Shown: positions 27,807 to 37,805, numbered from the stretch's first letter. The stretch: 64,000 nt of DNA from Litorihabitans aurantiacus (GCF_030161595.1 NZ_BSUM01000001.1:2356001-2420000); one strand, 5' to 3'. Made by a program: numbers and translations. The notes: a model not told the origin generated them from the sequence alone.

Positions 27807-27841
27807 GACGACGGGCGGACCGGCCGGGCTCGCCCGTCGTC
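27807..27841. terminator. Bidirectional terminator between the MBL and aldo/keto reductase genes
   Basis: An 11-bp perfect stem (27807-27817 with 27831-27841) around a 13-nt loop in the 61-bp convergent gap, placed to stop transcription from both sides. Confidence 0.6.
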
Positions 27842-27843
27842 GG

Positions 27844-28671
27844 CTACATCTCCTCGTGCGTGTCCGGGTCGCCGTCGAACAGCCGGCCGTCGGGGCGCGA
27901 GAGCGCCGAGATCGCCTCGACCTCCGCCGCCGTCAGCTCGAAGGTGGAGACGTCGAGGTTGCTGAGCTGGCGCTCCGGCGTCGCCGACTTCGGCAGCGGC
28001 ATGCTGCCGACCTGCAGGTGCCAGCGCAGCAGCACCTGGGCCGGGGTCACCTCCAGCCGCTCGGCCGCGGCGCGCACCGCGCTCTCGTCGAAGGGTGCCT
28101 CGCGCTTGCCGAGCGGGCTCCACGCCTGCGTGAGGATGCCGCGCTCGGCGTTCGCCGCACGCATCTCCGCCTGCGCGAACCGCGGGTGCAGCTCGATCTG
28201 GTTCAGCGCCGGGGTCACGCCGGTCTCGTCGATGATGCGGTCCAGGTGGGCGGCGGTGAAGTTGCTGACGCCGATGTGCGTCACCAGCCCCTCGGCCTGC
28301 GCCTGCACCAGCGCGCGCCACGCCTGCACGTACTTCTCGCGGCTCGGGTTGGGCCAGTGGATGAGGCCGACGTCGATCCGCTCCACGCCCAGGCGGGCGG
28401 CGGAGTCGCGCAGGGACTGCAGCGCGAGGCCCTGCTCGTGGAAGCGACCGGGGATCTTGGTCGCGAGGAGCACGTCCTCGCGCGGGAGGCCGGAGCGCTG
28501 CAGCGCCTGCCCGACCTCGGTCTCGTTCTCGTAGTTCACGGCCGTGTCGAGGTAGCGGTAGCCGACCTCGAGGGCGGAGACGACGGCGGCCACGCCGTCC
28601 TCGCCCTTGAGGGGGTAGGTGCCGAACCCGACGTCGGGCAGGACGGTGCCGTCGCTGAGCGTGTGCGTCAT
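27844..28671 (-). CDS. Aldo/keto reductase
   Basis: 275 aa (beta/alpha)8 NADPH-dependent oxidoreductase. The catalytic tetrad is visible: Asp in YLDTAVNYEN with the Tyr, Lys in LLATKIPGR and His in GLIHWPNP. The cofactor site is at LPKSATPERQLSNL near residue 225. The length and the pattern place it with the 2,5-diketo-gluconate reductase-like AKRs; the substrate cannot be predicted. It is a single gene, convergent with the formaldehyde operon. Confidence 0.93.
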   Translation of the reverse strand: MTHTLSDGTVLPDVGFGTYPLKGEDGVAAVVSALEVGYRYLDTAVNYENETEVGQALQRSGLPREDVLLATKIPGRFHEQGLALQSLRDSAARLGVERIDVGLIHWPNPSREKYVQAWRALVQAQAEGLVTHIGVSNFTAAHLDRIIDETGVTPALNQIELHPRFAQAEMRAANAERGILTQAWSPLGKREAPFDESAVRAAAERLEVTPAQVLLRWHLQVGSMPLPKSATPERQLSNLDVSTFELTAAEVEAISALSRPDGRLFDGDPDTHEEM

Positions 28672-28706
28672 GCGTCCAGGCTAGTCACGCCCGGCCCCCG
28701 CGGGCC

Positions 28707-31327
28707 CTATTCGTAGGAGACGGCGTCCAGCACCTTCAGCCTCGCAGCGCGCACGCCCGGCCACAGGGCGGCCAGCACCCCGACCACGACGGCGAGCGCC
28801 AGCATCGCGAGCAGCGAGCCCCAGGGGATAGCGAGCCGCGACAGGCCCTGGTCGGCGAACAGCGTCGGCAGCGTCGAGGCGAGGCCGACGCCCACGGCGA
28901 GACCGATCGCGGTGCCGAAGACCGCCGTCAGGACCGACTCGATCGTCACGGTCGTGGCCAGCTGGAGCCGGCCGAGGCCGACGGCGCGCAGCAGCCCGAT
29001 CTCGCGCGTGCGCTCGATGACGGACAGGGCGAGCGTGTTCACGATCCCCAGCACCGCGATGACGATCGACAGCCCGAGCAGCGCGTAGAGGATGACGAGG
29101 ATCTGGTCGATCTGGTCGGCGAGGTCGGAGACGTACTCCTCGCTCGTCATCACCGACACCACCACGTAGGGCGCGACGGCGGAGGCGACTTCCTCGCGCA
29201 GCGCCGCGACGTCGCCGCCGCTCCCGTCCACGAAGACGGTGTCGATGATCTGCGCCTGGGGCGGCTCGTAGGTGTCGAGCACGTCCGAGTTCACCACCAC
29301 GCTGCCGCCGATCCCCTGCGAGGACACGACGGCGCCGACCTCCAGCTCGTGCGTCCCGGTCGAGGACGTGACCGTCAGGGTGTCCCCGACCTGCCAGTCG
29401 TCGCCGGCGACCGTCTCGTTGACAGCCGCGAGGCCCGCGTCCAGGCGGCCGAGGTCGCCGTCGACCAGCTCGACGTCCATCGTGCGCCCGAAGGTGCCCG
29501 GGGTGGCGCCGACGACGACGGCGGTGGCGCCGGGGCCGCCGTCGCCGGCCGGCCCGGCGACCGGCAGGAGCGCGAACGCGAACGCGTCAGCCGCCGCGAC
29601 GTCCTCCAGCGCCTGGACGTCGGCCACGGCGCCGGCGGGGATGCCGACGGCGGCCGAGCGCAGCACGAGGTCGGCGTCGACCTCCTGCTCCACGACGTCG
29701 GCGACCGAGGCCTGCGTCGTCGCGGCGATGACGGTCGCGGCACCCACGAGCGCCATCCCGATCATCAGCGCGCCCGCGGTGCTGGCGGTGCGGCGCGGGT
29801 TGCGCACGACGTTCCCGCGCGCCAGACGGCCCATCGGCGGCAGCGCGCGCACGAACGGCCACGCGAGCGCGCGCACGACGGCGCTGCCGATCACCGGCGC
29901 CAGCGCGAGCATCGCCAGCACGGCGGCGCCGGCCCCGACGCCGAGCAAGGTCGCCGCGCGGGGCGCGTCCGGGCGCAGGAGGGCGAGCGCGAGCGCCGCC
30001 CCCGCCACGGCCGTCAGCGCCAGGCCGACCACGAGGCGGCGGCGCAGGGACCCTTCCGGGCTCGCGACGTCGTCGCGCATCGCCTCGACGGGCGGCACGA
30101 GCGCGGCCCGCCGGGCGGGGACGGCCGCGGCCACGACGCTCACCAGGGTGCCGACGGCGATCGAGACGCCGACGCTCGCGGCGTCCAGCGGCAGGTCGCC
30201 CGCGAGCTCCATCCCCATTCCTGCGAGCGCGGCCCGCAGCACCTCGACCAGGCCGAGACCGCCGGCGACGCCGAGCGCCGACCCCACGACGCCCACCACC
30301 GCGGCCTGCACGAGGATCGAGGTGAAGACCTGCGCGGGCGAGGCGCCGACGGCGCGCAGCAGCGCGAACTCGCGCATCCGCTGCCGCACCGACATCGCGA
30401 ACGTGTTGGAGATGATGAACGCGCCCACGAACAGCGCGATGGCGGCGAACACGAGCAGGAACGCCGTGATGAAACCGAGCACCGTGCCGATCGCGTCGGT
30501 ATTCTCCTCGATCACCTGCGCGCCGGTGACGACCTCGACGGCGCCGGTCGCCACGTCCGTCCCGCCCGAGGTGAGCGCGGCGTCCACGCTCGCGACCAGC
30601 GCGTCCTGATCCTCGCCGTCGCCGCCGTCGCCGTACACGGCGAGCTGGCTCACGAGCCCGTCGGGCGCGAACGTGGCGAGCGCGACGTCCTGCGGCAGCA
30701 GCACGAGCGTCCCCCGGCGAACGTCGCGTCGTAGCCGACCTCGCCGGTCACCGTCACCTCGCGGATCTCGCCGCCGAGGACCACGGTGGTGCGCTCCCCG
30801 ATCGCGAGCCCCGAGGCGGCCAGCGCCCCGGCCTCCAGCGCGATCTGGTTCTCGCCCACGGGCGCCTCGCCCGCCACGAGCGTGAGGGAGGGGTCGTCGG
30901 GCGAGTAGACGAGCGCGATGCTCGGGGCCTGGCCGGTGGCGACGGCGGTGCCGTCCGCGCCCACGAGGACCACGGACCCCTGGACCTGCGGGATCACGGC
31001 CGTGACGCCGTCGGCGGCGGCGATGGTGTCGGTCAGGGCGACCGGGACGCTCGCGCGCGTGGCGCCGAACGGGCCGCCGGCGCCCGGTGGTGCGGCTGGA
31101 GCGCCGTCGGAGTCGTCGGCGCCGCCTCCGTCGGCGCCGTCGCCCGCGCCGCGGACGTACGCGTCCGCCGGTGTGCTGGCCTCGACGATGCCGTCGAACG
31201 TGCTCGCCATCATCGAGCGCAGCGCGAAGGTCCCCGCCACGAACGCGACGCCGAGGGCGACCGCGAGGAGCGAGAGGACGAAGCGGACGAGGTGGGCGCG
31301 GATGCCGCGCAGCGCCACCCGGAGCAT
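28707..31327 (-). CDS. ABC transporter permease, FtsX/MacB type (frame broken near 30713)
   Basis: After repair 873 aa. The N-terminal helix (VRFVLSLLAVALGVAFVAG) is followed by a large extracytoplasmic domain, then three FtsX helices (about 290-430). A second helix pair, a second extracytoplasmic domain and C-terminal helices follow with the sequence IERTREIGLLRAVGLGR typical of FtsX permeases. The break at the C5 run 30711-30715 falls in GYDATFAGG-TLVLLPQD; one extra base joins the halves. Its start overlaps the ATPase stop. It is part of a two-gene MacB-like exporter, substrate unknown. Confidence 0.87.
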
Positions 31328-32185
31328 CAGGCTCCGCTCTCAGCGGGGTCGTCGGCGGCGGCGGTGGTCGGTCCGGCCGGTGCGGCGTGGCGCGCCCGGC
31401 GCCCCCGGGCCGCAGCGACCCGAGCGTCTCGAGCACGGTCTCGGGGGTGGGGTCGGCGATGTCGGCCACGAGCGCGCCGTCGGCGAGGAAGAGGACGCGG
31501 TGGGCGTAGGAGGCGGCGGTGGCGTCGTGCGTGACCATCACGACCGACTGCCCGAGGTCGTCCACGCTGCGGCGCAGGAAGCCGAGCACCTCCCCCGAGG
31601 AGGTGGAGTCGAGGTTGCCCGTGGGCTCGTCGGCGAACACGACGGCGGGCCGCGAGACGAGCGCGCGGGCGCACGCGACGCGCTGCTGCTGGCCGCCCGA
31701 GAGCTCGCCCGGCTTGTGACCGAGGCGGTCGGACAGGCCGACGGCGTCGACGACCGCCTCCAGGTGCGCGCGGTCGACCGGGGTGCGCGCGATGTCGAGC
31801 GGCAGCGTGATGTTCTCGAGCGCCGTGAGGGTCGGCACGAGGTTGAACGCCTGGAAGATGAAGCCGAGCCGCGTGCGCCGCAGCTTCGTCAGCTGCCGCT
31901 CGTTCATCGCACCGATCTCGAGGCCGTCCACGACGGCGGAGCCCGAGGTCGGGCGGTCCAGTCCTGCCATGCAGTGCATCAGGGTGGACTTGCCGGACCC
32001 CGAGGGCCCCATGATCGCCGTCATGCGCCCGCGCCCGAAGTCGACGTCGACGCCGTCGAGGGCGCGGACCGCGGTGTCACCGCCGCCGTAGACCTTGACC
32101 AGGCCGCGCGCCGAGGCGATGGACGACTCCGCCGCCCGCCCGGATCGGTCGTTCGAGGGGGCCGGGGCGGATCGGTCGCGGTCAC
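31327..32185 (-). CDS. ABC transporter ATP-binding protein, MacB/LolD type (two frame breaks)
   Basis: After repair 286 aa. Walker A GPSGSGKST, Q-loop IFQAFNLVP, signature SGGQQQR, Walker B VVFADEPTGNLD and the H-loop MVTHD are intact. The break at the C5 run 31402-31406 lies after the ATPase core; a sixth base gives an end (TTAAADDPAESGA) whose stop overlaps the permease ATG. The other, at the G5 run 32157-32161, links the core to the GTG at 32185; it is less certain because the first residues are not conserved. The 90-nt repeat element and the LysR gene lie upstream. Confidence 0.85.
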
Positions 32186-32258
32186 GCCGAGAACTCTTCC
32201 ACGCGGAATCGCGTCGCGATATCGGGGACGTCCCGGACGTCCTGCCCGGGTCACGCCC

Positions 32259-32348
32259 GTCGACTGTGACGTCCTGCACGGATACGGACCCGTATCCGTG
32301 CAGGACGTCACAGTCGACGTCGTATCCGTGCAGGACGTCACAGTCGGC
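32259..32348 (-). repeat. 90-nt trimeric intergenic element, copy 1 (direct-direct-inverted 30-nt units)
   Basis: Read on the minus strand it consists of three 30-nt units: two direct copies (32348-32319 and 32318-32289) and one inverted copy (32288-32259), all sharing the core GTCCTGCACGGATACG. The second and third units make a perfect 29-bp inverted repeat (32259-32287 with 32290-32318) with a 2-nt spacer. It starts 6 bp after the LysR stop codon and ends 73 bp before the ATPase start. Two diverged copies with the same length and architecture are at 50618 and 50759. Function unknown; it could act as a terminator or REP-like element. Confidence 0.9.
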
Positions 32349-32353
32349 GTACC

Positions 32354-33280
32354 TCAGCCCCGCCCGGCCTCGCCGCCGCCCTCGCGCAGGTGCCGGCGCA
32401 GCATGTCGACGACGGCGGTCACCGTGCGCGAGCGGGCGGCGATCGAGCGCACGTGCAGCTCGATCGTGCGGAAGGCGTCGTCGTCGTCCAGCGGGACGCT
32501 GACCACCGACGGCGGCAGGTGCGGGCGGCCCATGCGCGGGAGCACCGTCACGGCGAGGCCGAGCTCGACGTAGCGCACCAGCGACTGCAGCTCGACGGCG
32601 CCGAACGCGCGACCCACGGCCTCGAAGAGGTCGGGCGAGTGCGACGCGATCCAGGCGCCGTACGGGTCCTCCCCCGGGGTGAGCGCCAGCCGCTCGCGCG
32701 CCAGCTCCACCAGGTGCACACCGCGACGCGTCGCCAATCGGTGGCCCGCGGGGACGACGACGTCGAGCGGATCGACCCCGAGCCGGATGCGGGTCAGGCC
32801 GTCGGGCGCCGGTGCCGCGACCTGCGTGGTGCCGAGCGCTTTGGCCAGCAGTGCGTCGATCCGGCCGATCCGCAGAAGGTCGAGGGCCGGTTCCGGCTCG
32901 AGCTCGGTCGGCACGACGTCGAGCATCGGGTACTCGCTGCGCGCCTGCGCGATGGCCGGGATGACCATCTGACGCAGCGCCGTCGGGAACGCCGCGATGC
33001 GGAACGTGCCCTGCGGGGCCGACTCCGCCCCCGCTGCCGCGGCCAGCTCGTCCAGGCCGCGGACGATCTCGCGGGCCCGCTCGACCACGCCGAGACCCGC
33101 CGGCGTCATCACGATCCCGCGCCCCGCACGCGCCACCATCGCGGTGCCGAGCGCCTTCTCCAGCTTGCGCAGGTGCTGCGTCACGTTGGGCGCCGAGTAC
33201 GCCAGGAGGCGGGCGGCGCGGGTCACCGAACCGGTGTCGCAGACCGCGATGAGGACGCGGAGGCTGACGGGGTCGATCAT
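32354..33280 (-). CDS. LysR family transcriptional regulator
   Basis: 308 aa, full length. An N-terminal winged helix-turn-helix (RVLIAVCDTGSVTRAARLL, SAPNVTQHLRKLEKALG; residues about 8-60) precedes a periplasmic-binding-protein-like effector domain (about 90-295). It is divergent from a tiny membrane peptide gene at 33405; the 124-bp region between them contains ACTAGT (33316-33321) and AT-richer sequence, the usual place for LysR sites and autoregulation. The downstream ABC operon is in the same direction but separated by the 90-nt repeat, so co-transcription is doubtful. Effector unknown. Confidence 0.92.
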   Translation of the reverse strand: MIDPVSLRVLIAVCDTGSVTRAARLLAYSAPNVTQHLRKLEKALGTAMVARAGRGIVMTPAGLGVVERAREIVRGLDELAAAAGAESAPQGTFRIAAFPTALRQMVIPAIAQARSEYPMLDVVPTELEPEPALDLLRIGRIDALLAKALGTTQVAAPAPDGLTRIRLGVDPLDVVVPAGHRLATRRGVHLVELARERLALTPGEDPYGAWIASHSPDLFEAVGRAFGAVELQSLVRYVELGLAVTVLPRMGRPHLPPSVVSVPLDDDDAFRTIELHVRSIAARSRTVTAVVDMLRRHLREGGGEAGRG

Positions 33281-33404
33281 GAAGCAACACTAAAGCGTCA
33301 GGTGCAGCAACGGTAACTAGTGCTGAGTGGTGATGCGGCTCGATGATGGAGGCACCGCGAGGCGCACCCCGCGCTCGCCACCACCGAGAAGGTCGAGAAC
33401 CACC

Positions 33405-33527
33405 ATGCTGATCGCCACCGCCGCCCTCGTCGTCGCCGTCGTCGCGGGCGTCATCCACGAGGTCCGGCACGACGGTCTGATGCGTCGTCCGTTCGACCCC
33501 ACCTACAACAGCCGCGTCCCCAGCTGA
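33405..33527 (+). CDS. 40-aa single-pass membrane peptide
   Basis: One N-terminal membrane helix (LIATAALVVAVVAGVI) is followed by a polar tail (HEVRHDGLMRRPFDPTYNSR). It begins with ATG preceded by GAGAAGG at a suitable distance and ends 12 bp before a strong terminator hairpin. It is transcribed divergently from the LysR gene. The ribosome-binding site, terminator and helix together support a real small gene. Tiny membrane proteins with a DG-containing basic tail next to LysR genes are something I have seen in actinobacteria, but I cannot name the family. Confidence 0.6.
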   Translation: MLIATAALVVAVVAGVIHEVRHDGLMRRPFDPTYNSRVPS

Positions 33528-33539
33528 GGCGCACCCAGC

Positions 33540-33582
33540 ATGCGCCAGGGGCCCTACCGATCCGGTAGGGCCCCTGGCGCAT
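33540..33582. terminator. Strong bidirectional terminator
   Basis: Perfect 20-bp inverted repeat (33540-33559 with 33563-33582) with a 3-nt loop ATC. It sits between the end of the 40-aa peptide gene (+) and the end of the fprA gene (-), ending 23 bp from the latter. No T-tract is present on either strand. Confidence 0.85.
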
Positions 33583-33605
33583 TCTCGTGGGGAAACGGGT
33601 GCGGC

Positions 33606-34994
33606 TCAGCGCACGAGCGACGGCCGCGAGAGCGCCGTCATCTCCTCGCGCGGCACGACCTTCACGCGCGCCCGGCCCTCGACCTCGCCGAGCGCCCGCT
33701 CGTGGGCCGAGAGCAGCTCCCAGCCCTCCCACGTCGTCACCGGCACGCCGCGCTCCTCGAGCAGGGCGAGCACGTCGACCTGCTCGGCGCCCTCGGCCAC
33801 CCGCGCGCGCAGGCCGATGCCGGCCTCGACGTCGGCCGCGAGGTTGCGGATCGTCTCCTGCGCGTCGGACTTGGTGTGGCCGATGAGCCCGACCGGGCCG
33901 CGCTTGATCCAGCCGGTGGCGTAGAGCCCGGGGACCGGCTCGCCGTCGAGCAGCACCCGTCCCCCGTCGTTGGGGATCACGCCGTGCACGTCGTCGAACG
34001 GCACGCCCGGGATCGGCGAGCCGAAGTAGCCGACGGCGCGGTAGACCGCCTGCACCGGCGTGTCCACGACGGTGCCGGTGCCGCGCGAGGTCCCGTCGCC
34101 GGTCAGCTCCGTGCGCTCGGTGCGCAGCGCGGACACGCGCGCCACGCCGTCGTCACCGGGCTCACCGACGATCTCGACCGGCTGGTGCAGGAAGTGCAGG
34201 TGGATGCGGCGCGACGCCGTCGCCGCCGCGGGGTCGTTCAGGGCCCAGTCCGTCAGCGTCGCCACGACCTGGCGCGTCTGGTTCGAGGCGGCCATCGCGG
34301 CCTCGGACCCGGCGTCGAATGCGAAGTCCTCGGGGTAGACGATCACGTCGACGTCCGGCACGTGGCCGAGCTCGCGCAGCTCGAGCGGCGAGAACTTCGC
34401 CTGCGCCGGGCCGCGGCGCGCGAACACGTGCACGTCGGTCACCGGAGAGGCCGCGAGCCCGTCGGCCACGTTCGCCGGGATCTCCGTGGGCGCCAGGTCC
34501 TTCGGGTGCTTCGCGAGCATGCGCGCGACGTCGAGCGCCACGTTCCCCGCGCCGATCACCGCGATCTCCCTCGCCTCGAGCGGCCAGGTGCGCGGGACGT
34601 CGGGGTGGCCGTCGAACCACGAGACGAAGTCGGCGGCGCCGAACGAGCCGGGCAGGTCGACGCCGGGGACGTCGAGCGCGGCGTCCCGGATCGCCCCGGT
34701 CGCCAGCACGACGGCGTCGTAGTGCTCGCGCAGCTCCTCGACCGCGATGTCCGTGCCGAGCTCGACGTTGCCGATCAGGCGGATGTCCCCGCGGCCGAGG
34801 ATCTTGTCGAGCGCGTTGACGATCGCCTTGATCCGCGGGTGGTCGGGGGCGACGCCGTAGCGCACCAGCCCGTACGGCGCTGGCAGGCGGTCGAACAGGT
34901 CGATCGACGTGCCCGGCAGGGTCCGGGACAGGATGTCGGAGGCGTAGATGCCGGCGGGACCGGCGCCGACGACGGCGACGCGCAACGAGCTCAC
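33606..34994 (-). CDS. fprA: Ferredoxin/adrenodoxin-type NADP+ reductase (FprA-like)
   Basis: 462 aa flavoprotein passing electrons between NADPH and ferredoxin. The FAD-binding VVGAGPAGIYASD is at residues 8-20, followed by PYGLVRYGVAPDHP (adrenodoxin-reductase signature). The NADPH-binding VIGAGNVALDVARML is near 150, and a C-terminal FAD contact is in YATGWIKRGPVGLIGHTKSDA. It matches the mycobacterial FprA / mitochondrial adrenodoxin reductase family, not the plant-type reductases. GTG start. It is a single gene next to the type VII locus with no evident functional link. Confidence 0.93.
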   Translation of the reverse strand: MSSLRVAVVGAGPAGIYASDILSRTLPGTSIDLFDRLPAPYGLVRYGVAPDHPRIKAIVNALDKILGRGDIRLIGNVELGTDIAVEELREHYDAVVLATGAIRDAALDVPGVDLPGSFGAADFVSWFDGHPDVPRTWPLEAREIAVIGAGNVALDVARMLAKHPKDLAPTEIPANVADGLAASPVTDVHVFARRGPAQAKFSPLELRELGHVPDVDVIVYPEDFAFDAGSEAAMAASNQTRQVVATLTDWALNDPAAATASRRIHLHFLHQPVEIVGEPGDDGVARVSALRTERTELTGDGTSRGTGTVVDTPVQAVYRAVGYFGSPIPGVPFDDVHGVIPNDGGRVLLDGEPVPGLYATGWIKRGPVGLIGHTKSDAQETIRNLAADVEAGIGLRARVAEGAEQVDVLALLEERGVPVTTWEGWELLSAHERALGEVEGRARVKVVPREEMTALSRPSLVR

Positions 34995-35090
34995 GAGAAC
35001 CTCATCCGTGGGGGTGTGGCGCCGCGGCCCCGGTCATCGCCGGGCCGCGGGCGCGGGCACCGCCAGTCTACGGCCGTGGTGAGGCTGACC

Positions 35091-36352
35091 TCAGTTGCGT
35101 GTGTCACGCGGCAGCCGCGTCACCACGAGCGCACCGGCCACGACGACGGCGGCCCCGAGCCCCCACCACCCGAGCGTGCCGCGGGCGCGCTCCCACGCGT
35201 CCGGCGTCGGGGTGATCCGCACGGGCTCCGCCTCCGCCGTCGGGCGCTCGAGCGCGGGCACGTCCGCGCTGACCGGACCGCGCGCGCTCCCGTCGTCGAC
35301 GAACGCGATCGCGTCGGCGGCCTGCACGAGGCCCCATCCGACGAGGTCGGAGCGCTGCTCGGGCACGCTGCGCGCCGCCGTCGCCGTGATGCGGTGGCTC
35401 CACTGCTCGGCGCTCTCGCCCGGGTGCGCCTGCGCCACGAGCGCCGCCACCCCGCCGACGTGGGCCGTGGCCCAGCTGGTGGCCGCGTCCGCCTGGCCCA
35501 GCAGGCAGTCGTCGCCCGAGGTGCCCGTCGCCAGGATCCCGACCCCGGGGCCGGCGACGTCGACGTGGTCGCCGCGGTAGGCCGCCGTGACCGGTGTGTA
35601 GTCCTCCGCGTAGGCACCGACGGCGAGCACGCCCGGGTAGGCCGCCGGGTAGCGCGGCCGGGTGGGGTCCACGTCCTCGGACGCGACGTTGCCCATCGAG
35701 GCGATGATCAGCGCGCCACCGGCGTTCGCGTCCGCGACCGCGCCGGCGAGCTCCGGATCGTCCACCGCCGTGCTCATCGCCACCACGATCACCCGGATGC
35801 CGGCGGCCGACGCCTCCCGGATGCCCGCCGCGATGCGCCCCGGCGTCGGGTGCTTGTCCTCGCGCTCGGCCTGGTCGCTGTCGTCCTCGTAGTAGACCCG
35901 GAACGGCACGATCGTCGCGGCGGGTGCGATGCCGGTCAGCGCCGAGCCCTCCACCGGTCGGCCCGCGATGATGGTCGCGATCGCCGAGCCGTGCCCGAAG
36001 ATGTCACGCGTCCCGCTGCCGTCCTCGGGGTCCTTCGCGACCACGTCGCGCCCCGGCTCCACAGCCCCCACCAGGTGGGGAAGCTCGCCTGCACGCCGGA
36101 GTCGACGACGGCGACGCGCACGCCGGCGCCGGTCGCGAGGCGGCCCGCTGCCTCGCGCCCGATCGCGGCGGGGCCCCAGCCGGCGTCGTCGATGCGCGCA
36201 CCGGGTTCGCACTGGCCGGACGTCGCGGCGGCGGCCGTGGCGAGTGGTGTGCCGGTGCCGGAGGGAGCGGGCAGCACCGGCGCGAGCGCCAGCACCGCCG
36301 TCAGGGCCGCCGTCGCGCCCCCGGCGGCCGCACGGGCGGCCGCCCGCCTCAC
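35091..36352 (-). CDS. mycP: Mycosin, subtilisin-like serine protease of the type VII secretion system (frame broken near 36078)
   Basis: After repair 420 aa. Signal peptide, then an S8 protease domain with catalytic Asp84 (VVDSGV), His121 (FGHGSA) and Ser293 (ATSWATAHVGG), and a C-terminal membrane helix (WWGLGAAVVVAGALVV), the mycosin layout. The usual GTSxAxP motif around the Ser is changed (Gly to Ala and Pro to Ala). Mycosins stabilise the secretion complex and cleave some substrates. The break at the G4 run 36077-36080 is repaired by one base (ASFPHLVGAVEPG). Its start overlaps the eccB stop by 4 bp. Confidence 0.87.
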
Positions 36353-37773
36353 GAGCCCTCGCCGGCCGCCGCCTCGGCCGGCGCCGGCACCTCGGTGCGC
36401 GAGCGCTCGGCGGCGTCGATCGACAGCGTGGGTCCGGAGACGAACAGGTCGCCCCAGGCGTAGGGCACGGTCACGGGCGCCGCGGCGGCGTCGCCGGTGG
36501 CCGGGAACAGCCGCGCGACCGCCTCCTCGCGCGTGTTCGCGCCGGCCGACTCGATCGCGTACGCGAACCCGTTCTCGTCCACGAACCGCACCGGGCCCGA
36601 CGTCGTGTCCGCCTCGGCCGCGAACAGCGCGAGCGCGCCGCCGCCCGCGTCGACGTCGACACCCGCGGTCGGGGCGACGTCACCCGCGACGACCTGCGAA
36701 CCGAAGCCCGCGACGTCGAGCTGCGCGCAGGTGGCCTCGTCCGACCCGACCACCGGTGCGATCTGGGTGGGCCAGTCGGCCGGGAACGGGCTCTGGTCCG
36801 CGGGCACCTCCTCGACACCCGCGAGGTCGTTCGCGGAGACGGACACCTCGACGCCGCCGCCCGCACCCGTGCGGTAGATCGCCGCCGTGAAGGGGTCGAG
36901 GCGCGCGAGGCGCCCGTCGGCGAGCGCGACGTACTCCTGGCCCGTGCCCTGACGCTGCACGACCGTGCCGACGGAGACCTCCGGCACCTGGCCGAGGGCT
37001 CCCGCCGGCGTCGTCCCGAGACCCTCGGGGACGAACGGCTGCAGGGCGGTGCCGGGGGTCAGGAGCGCCAGCCACTCCTGCAGCGCGGGGCGCGGCGACT
37101 CGGGGGTGAAGCCCAGCTCGCGCACGATGCCGGCGCTCTGGGGCGACTCCGCGACGAGGTAGGAGCGCATCCCCTGCACCAGGTGCAGCTCGCCACCGAC
37201 GATCACGAGTCCCGCGACGGGCGGCGCGGCGTCCGGTACGGCGGCGTCGGGCGTAGCGGCGGGTGCGCCGTCGGCAGCCACCGGCGCGGCGATGCGCGTG
37301 CGCGTGCCGCCGTCCTGCGCGAGGCACGCGGTCCAGCCGTCCTCGACGAGACGGCCGGGTTCGGGCAGGTTGTCGGGGGCCCCCACGATCCCCGCGGGCG
37401 GCAGCACCTCGACGTCGGCCACGAGGTTCGCGCCGACCGTGTGGATGGGGGCGTCCGCCGGGACCAGCAGGCGCGCGCTGGCCATGTTGATCACGGGGAC
37501 GAGCCGGCCGTCGTCGGTGACGTAGCGCGCCGCGTTGTCGCGCACGACCATGATGCTGCCGTTCTCCCAGCCGTCCGGGAGGCCGCGGCCGAGCAGCCCG
37601 CTGACGAGTCCGCCCACGACCACCAGGACCGCGATCACGACGCCCGCGACCACCCCGCGCACCGGCGAGGTGGGCTCCAGCTCGCGACCGCCCGGGGCAC
37701 CCGAGACGAAGGCGGTCAGCAGGCGTCGGCGGCTGAACGACTGGGCCTCGACGAGCTCCTTCTTCGAGGCCAC
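36349..37773 (-). CDS. eccB: Type VII secretion protein EccB
   Basis: 474 aa. The N-terminal cytoplasmic segment is highly typical of the family (SKKELVEAQSFSRRRLLTAF), followed by one membrane helix (about 40-62) and a large extracytoplasmic domain with the repeated propeller-like segments of EccB. The two Cys (ACLAQ and ATCAQ) lie where EccB has its disulphide. EccB is a core part of the membrane complex with EccC, EccD and the mycosin. The gene lies between eccD and mycP in one operon. Confidence 0.92.
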   Translation of the reverse strand: MASKKELVEAQSFSRRRLLTAFVSGAPGGRELEPTSPVRGVVAGVVIAVLVVVGGLVSGLLGRGLPDGWENGSIMVVRDNAARYVTDDGRLVPVINMASARLLVPADAPIHTVGANLVADVEVLPPAGIVGAPDNLPEPGRLVEDGWTACLAQDGGTRTRIAAPVAADGAPAATPDAAVPDAAPPVAGLVIVGGELHLVQGMRSYLVAESPQSAGIVRELGFTPESPRPALQEWLALLTPGTALQPFVPEGLGTTPAGALGQVPEVSVGTVVQRQGTGQEYVALADGRLARLDPFTAAIYRTGAGGGVEVSVSANDLAGVEEVPADQSPFPADWPTQIAPVVGSDEATCAQLDVAGFGSQVVAGDVAPTAGVDVDAGGGALALFAAEADTTSGPVRFVDENGFAYAIESAGANTREEAVARLFPATGDAAAAPVTVPYAWGDLFVSGPTLSIDAAERSRTEVPAPAEAAAGEGS

Positions 37774-37805
37774 TCAGACCACCGCCGTCACGGCGGCCAC
37801 GGTGG

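Noticed and set aside
32259-32348. CRISPR array or minisatellite
   Set aside because: Only three units per copy, no unique spacers between units, and one unit is inverted; no cas genes are present.
28707-33470. 1587-codon frame apparently spanning permease, ATPase and LysR
   Set aside because: It joins correct pieces of two genes with wrong-frame stretches, caused by frame breaks at 30711, 31402 and 32157; the LysR part is nonsense in this frame.
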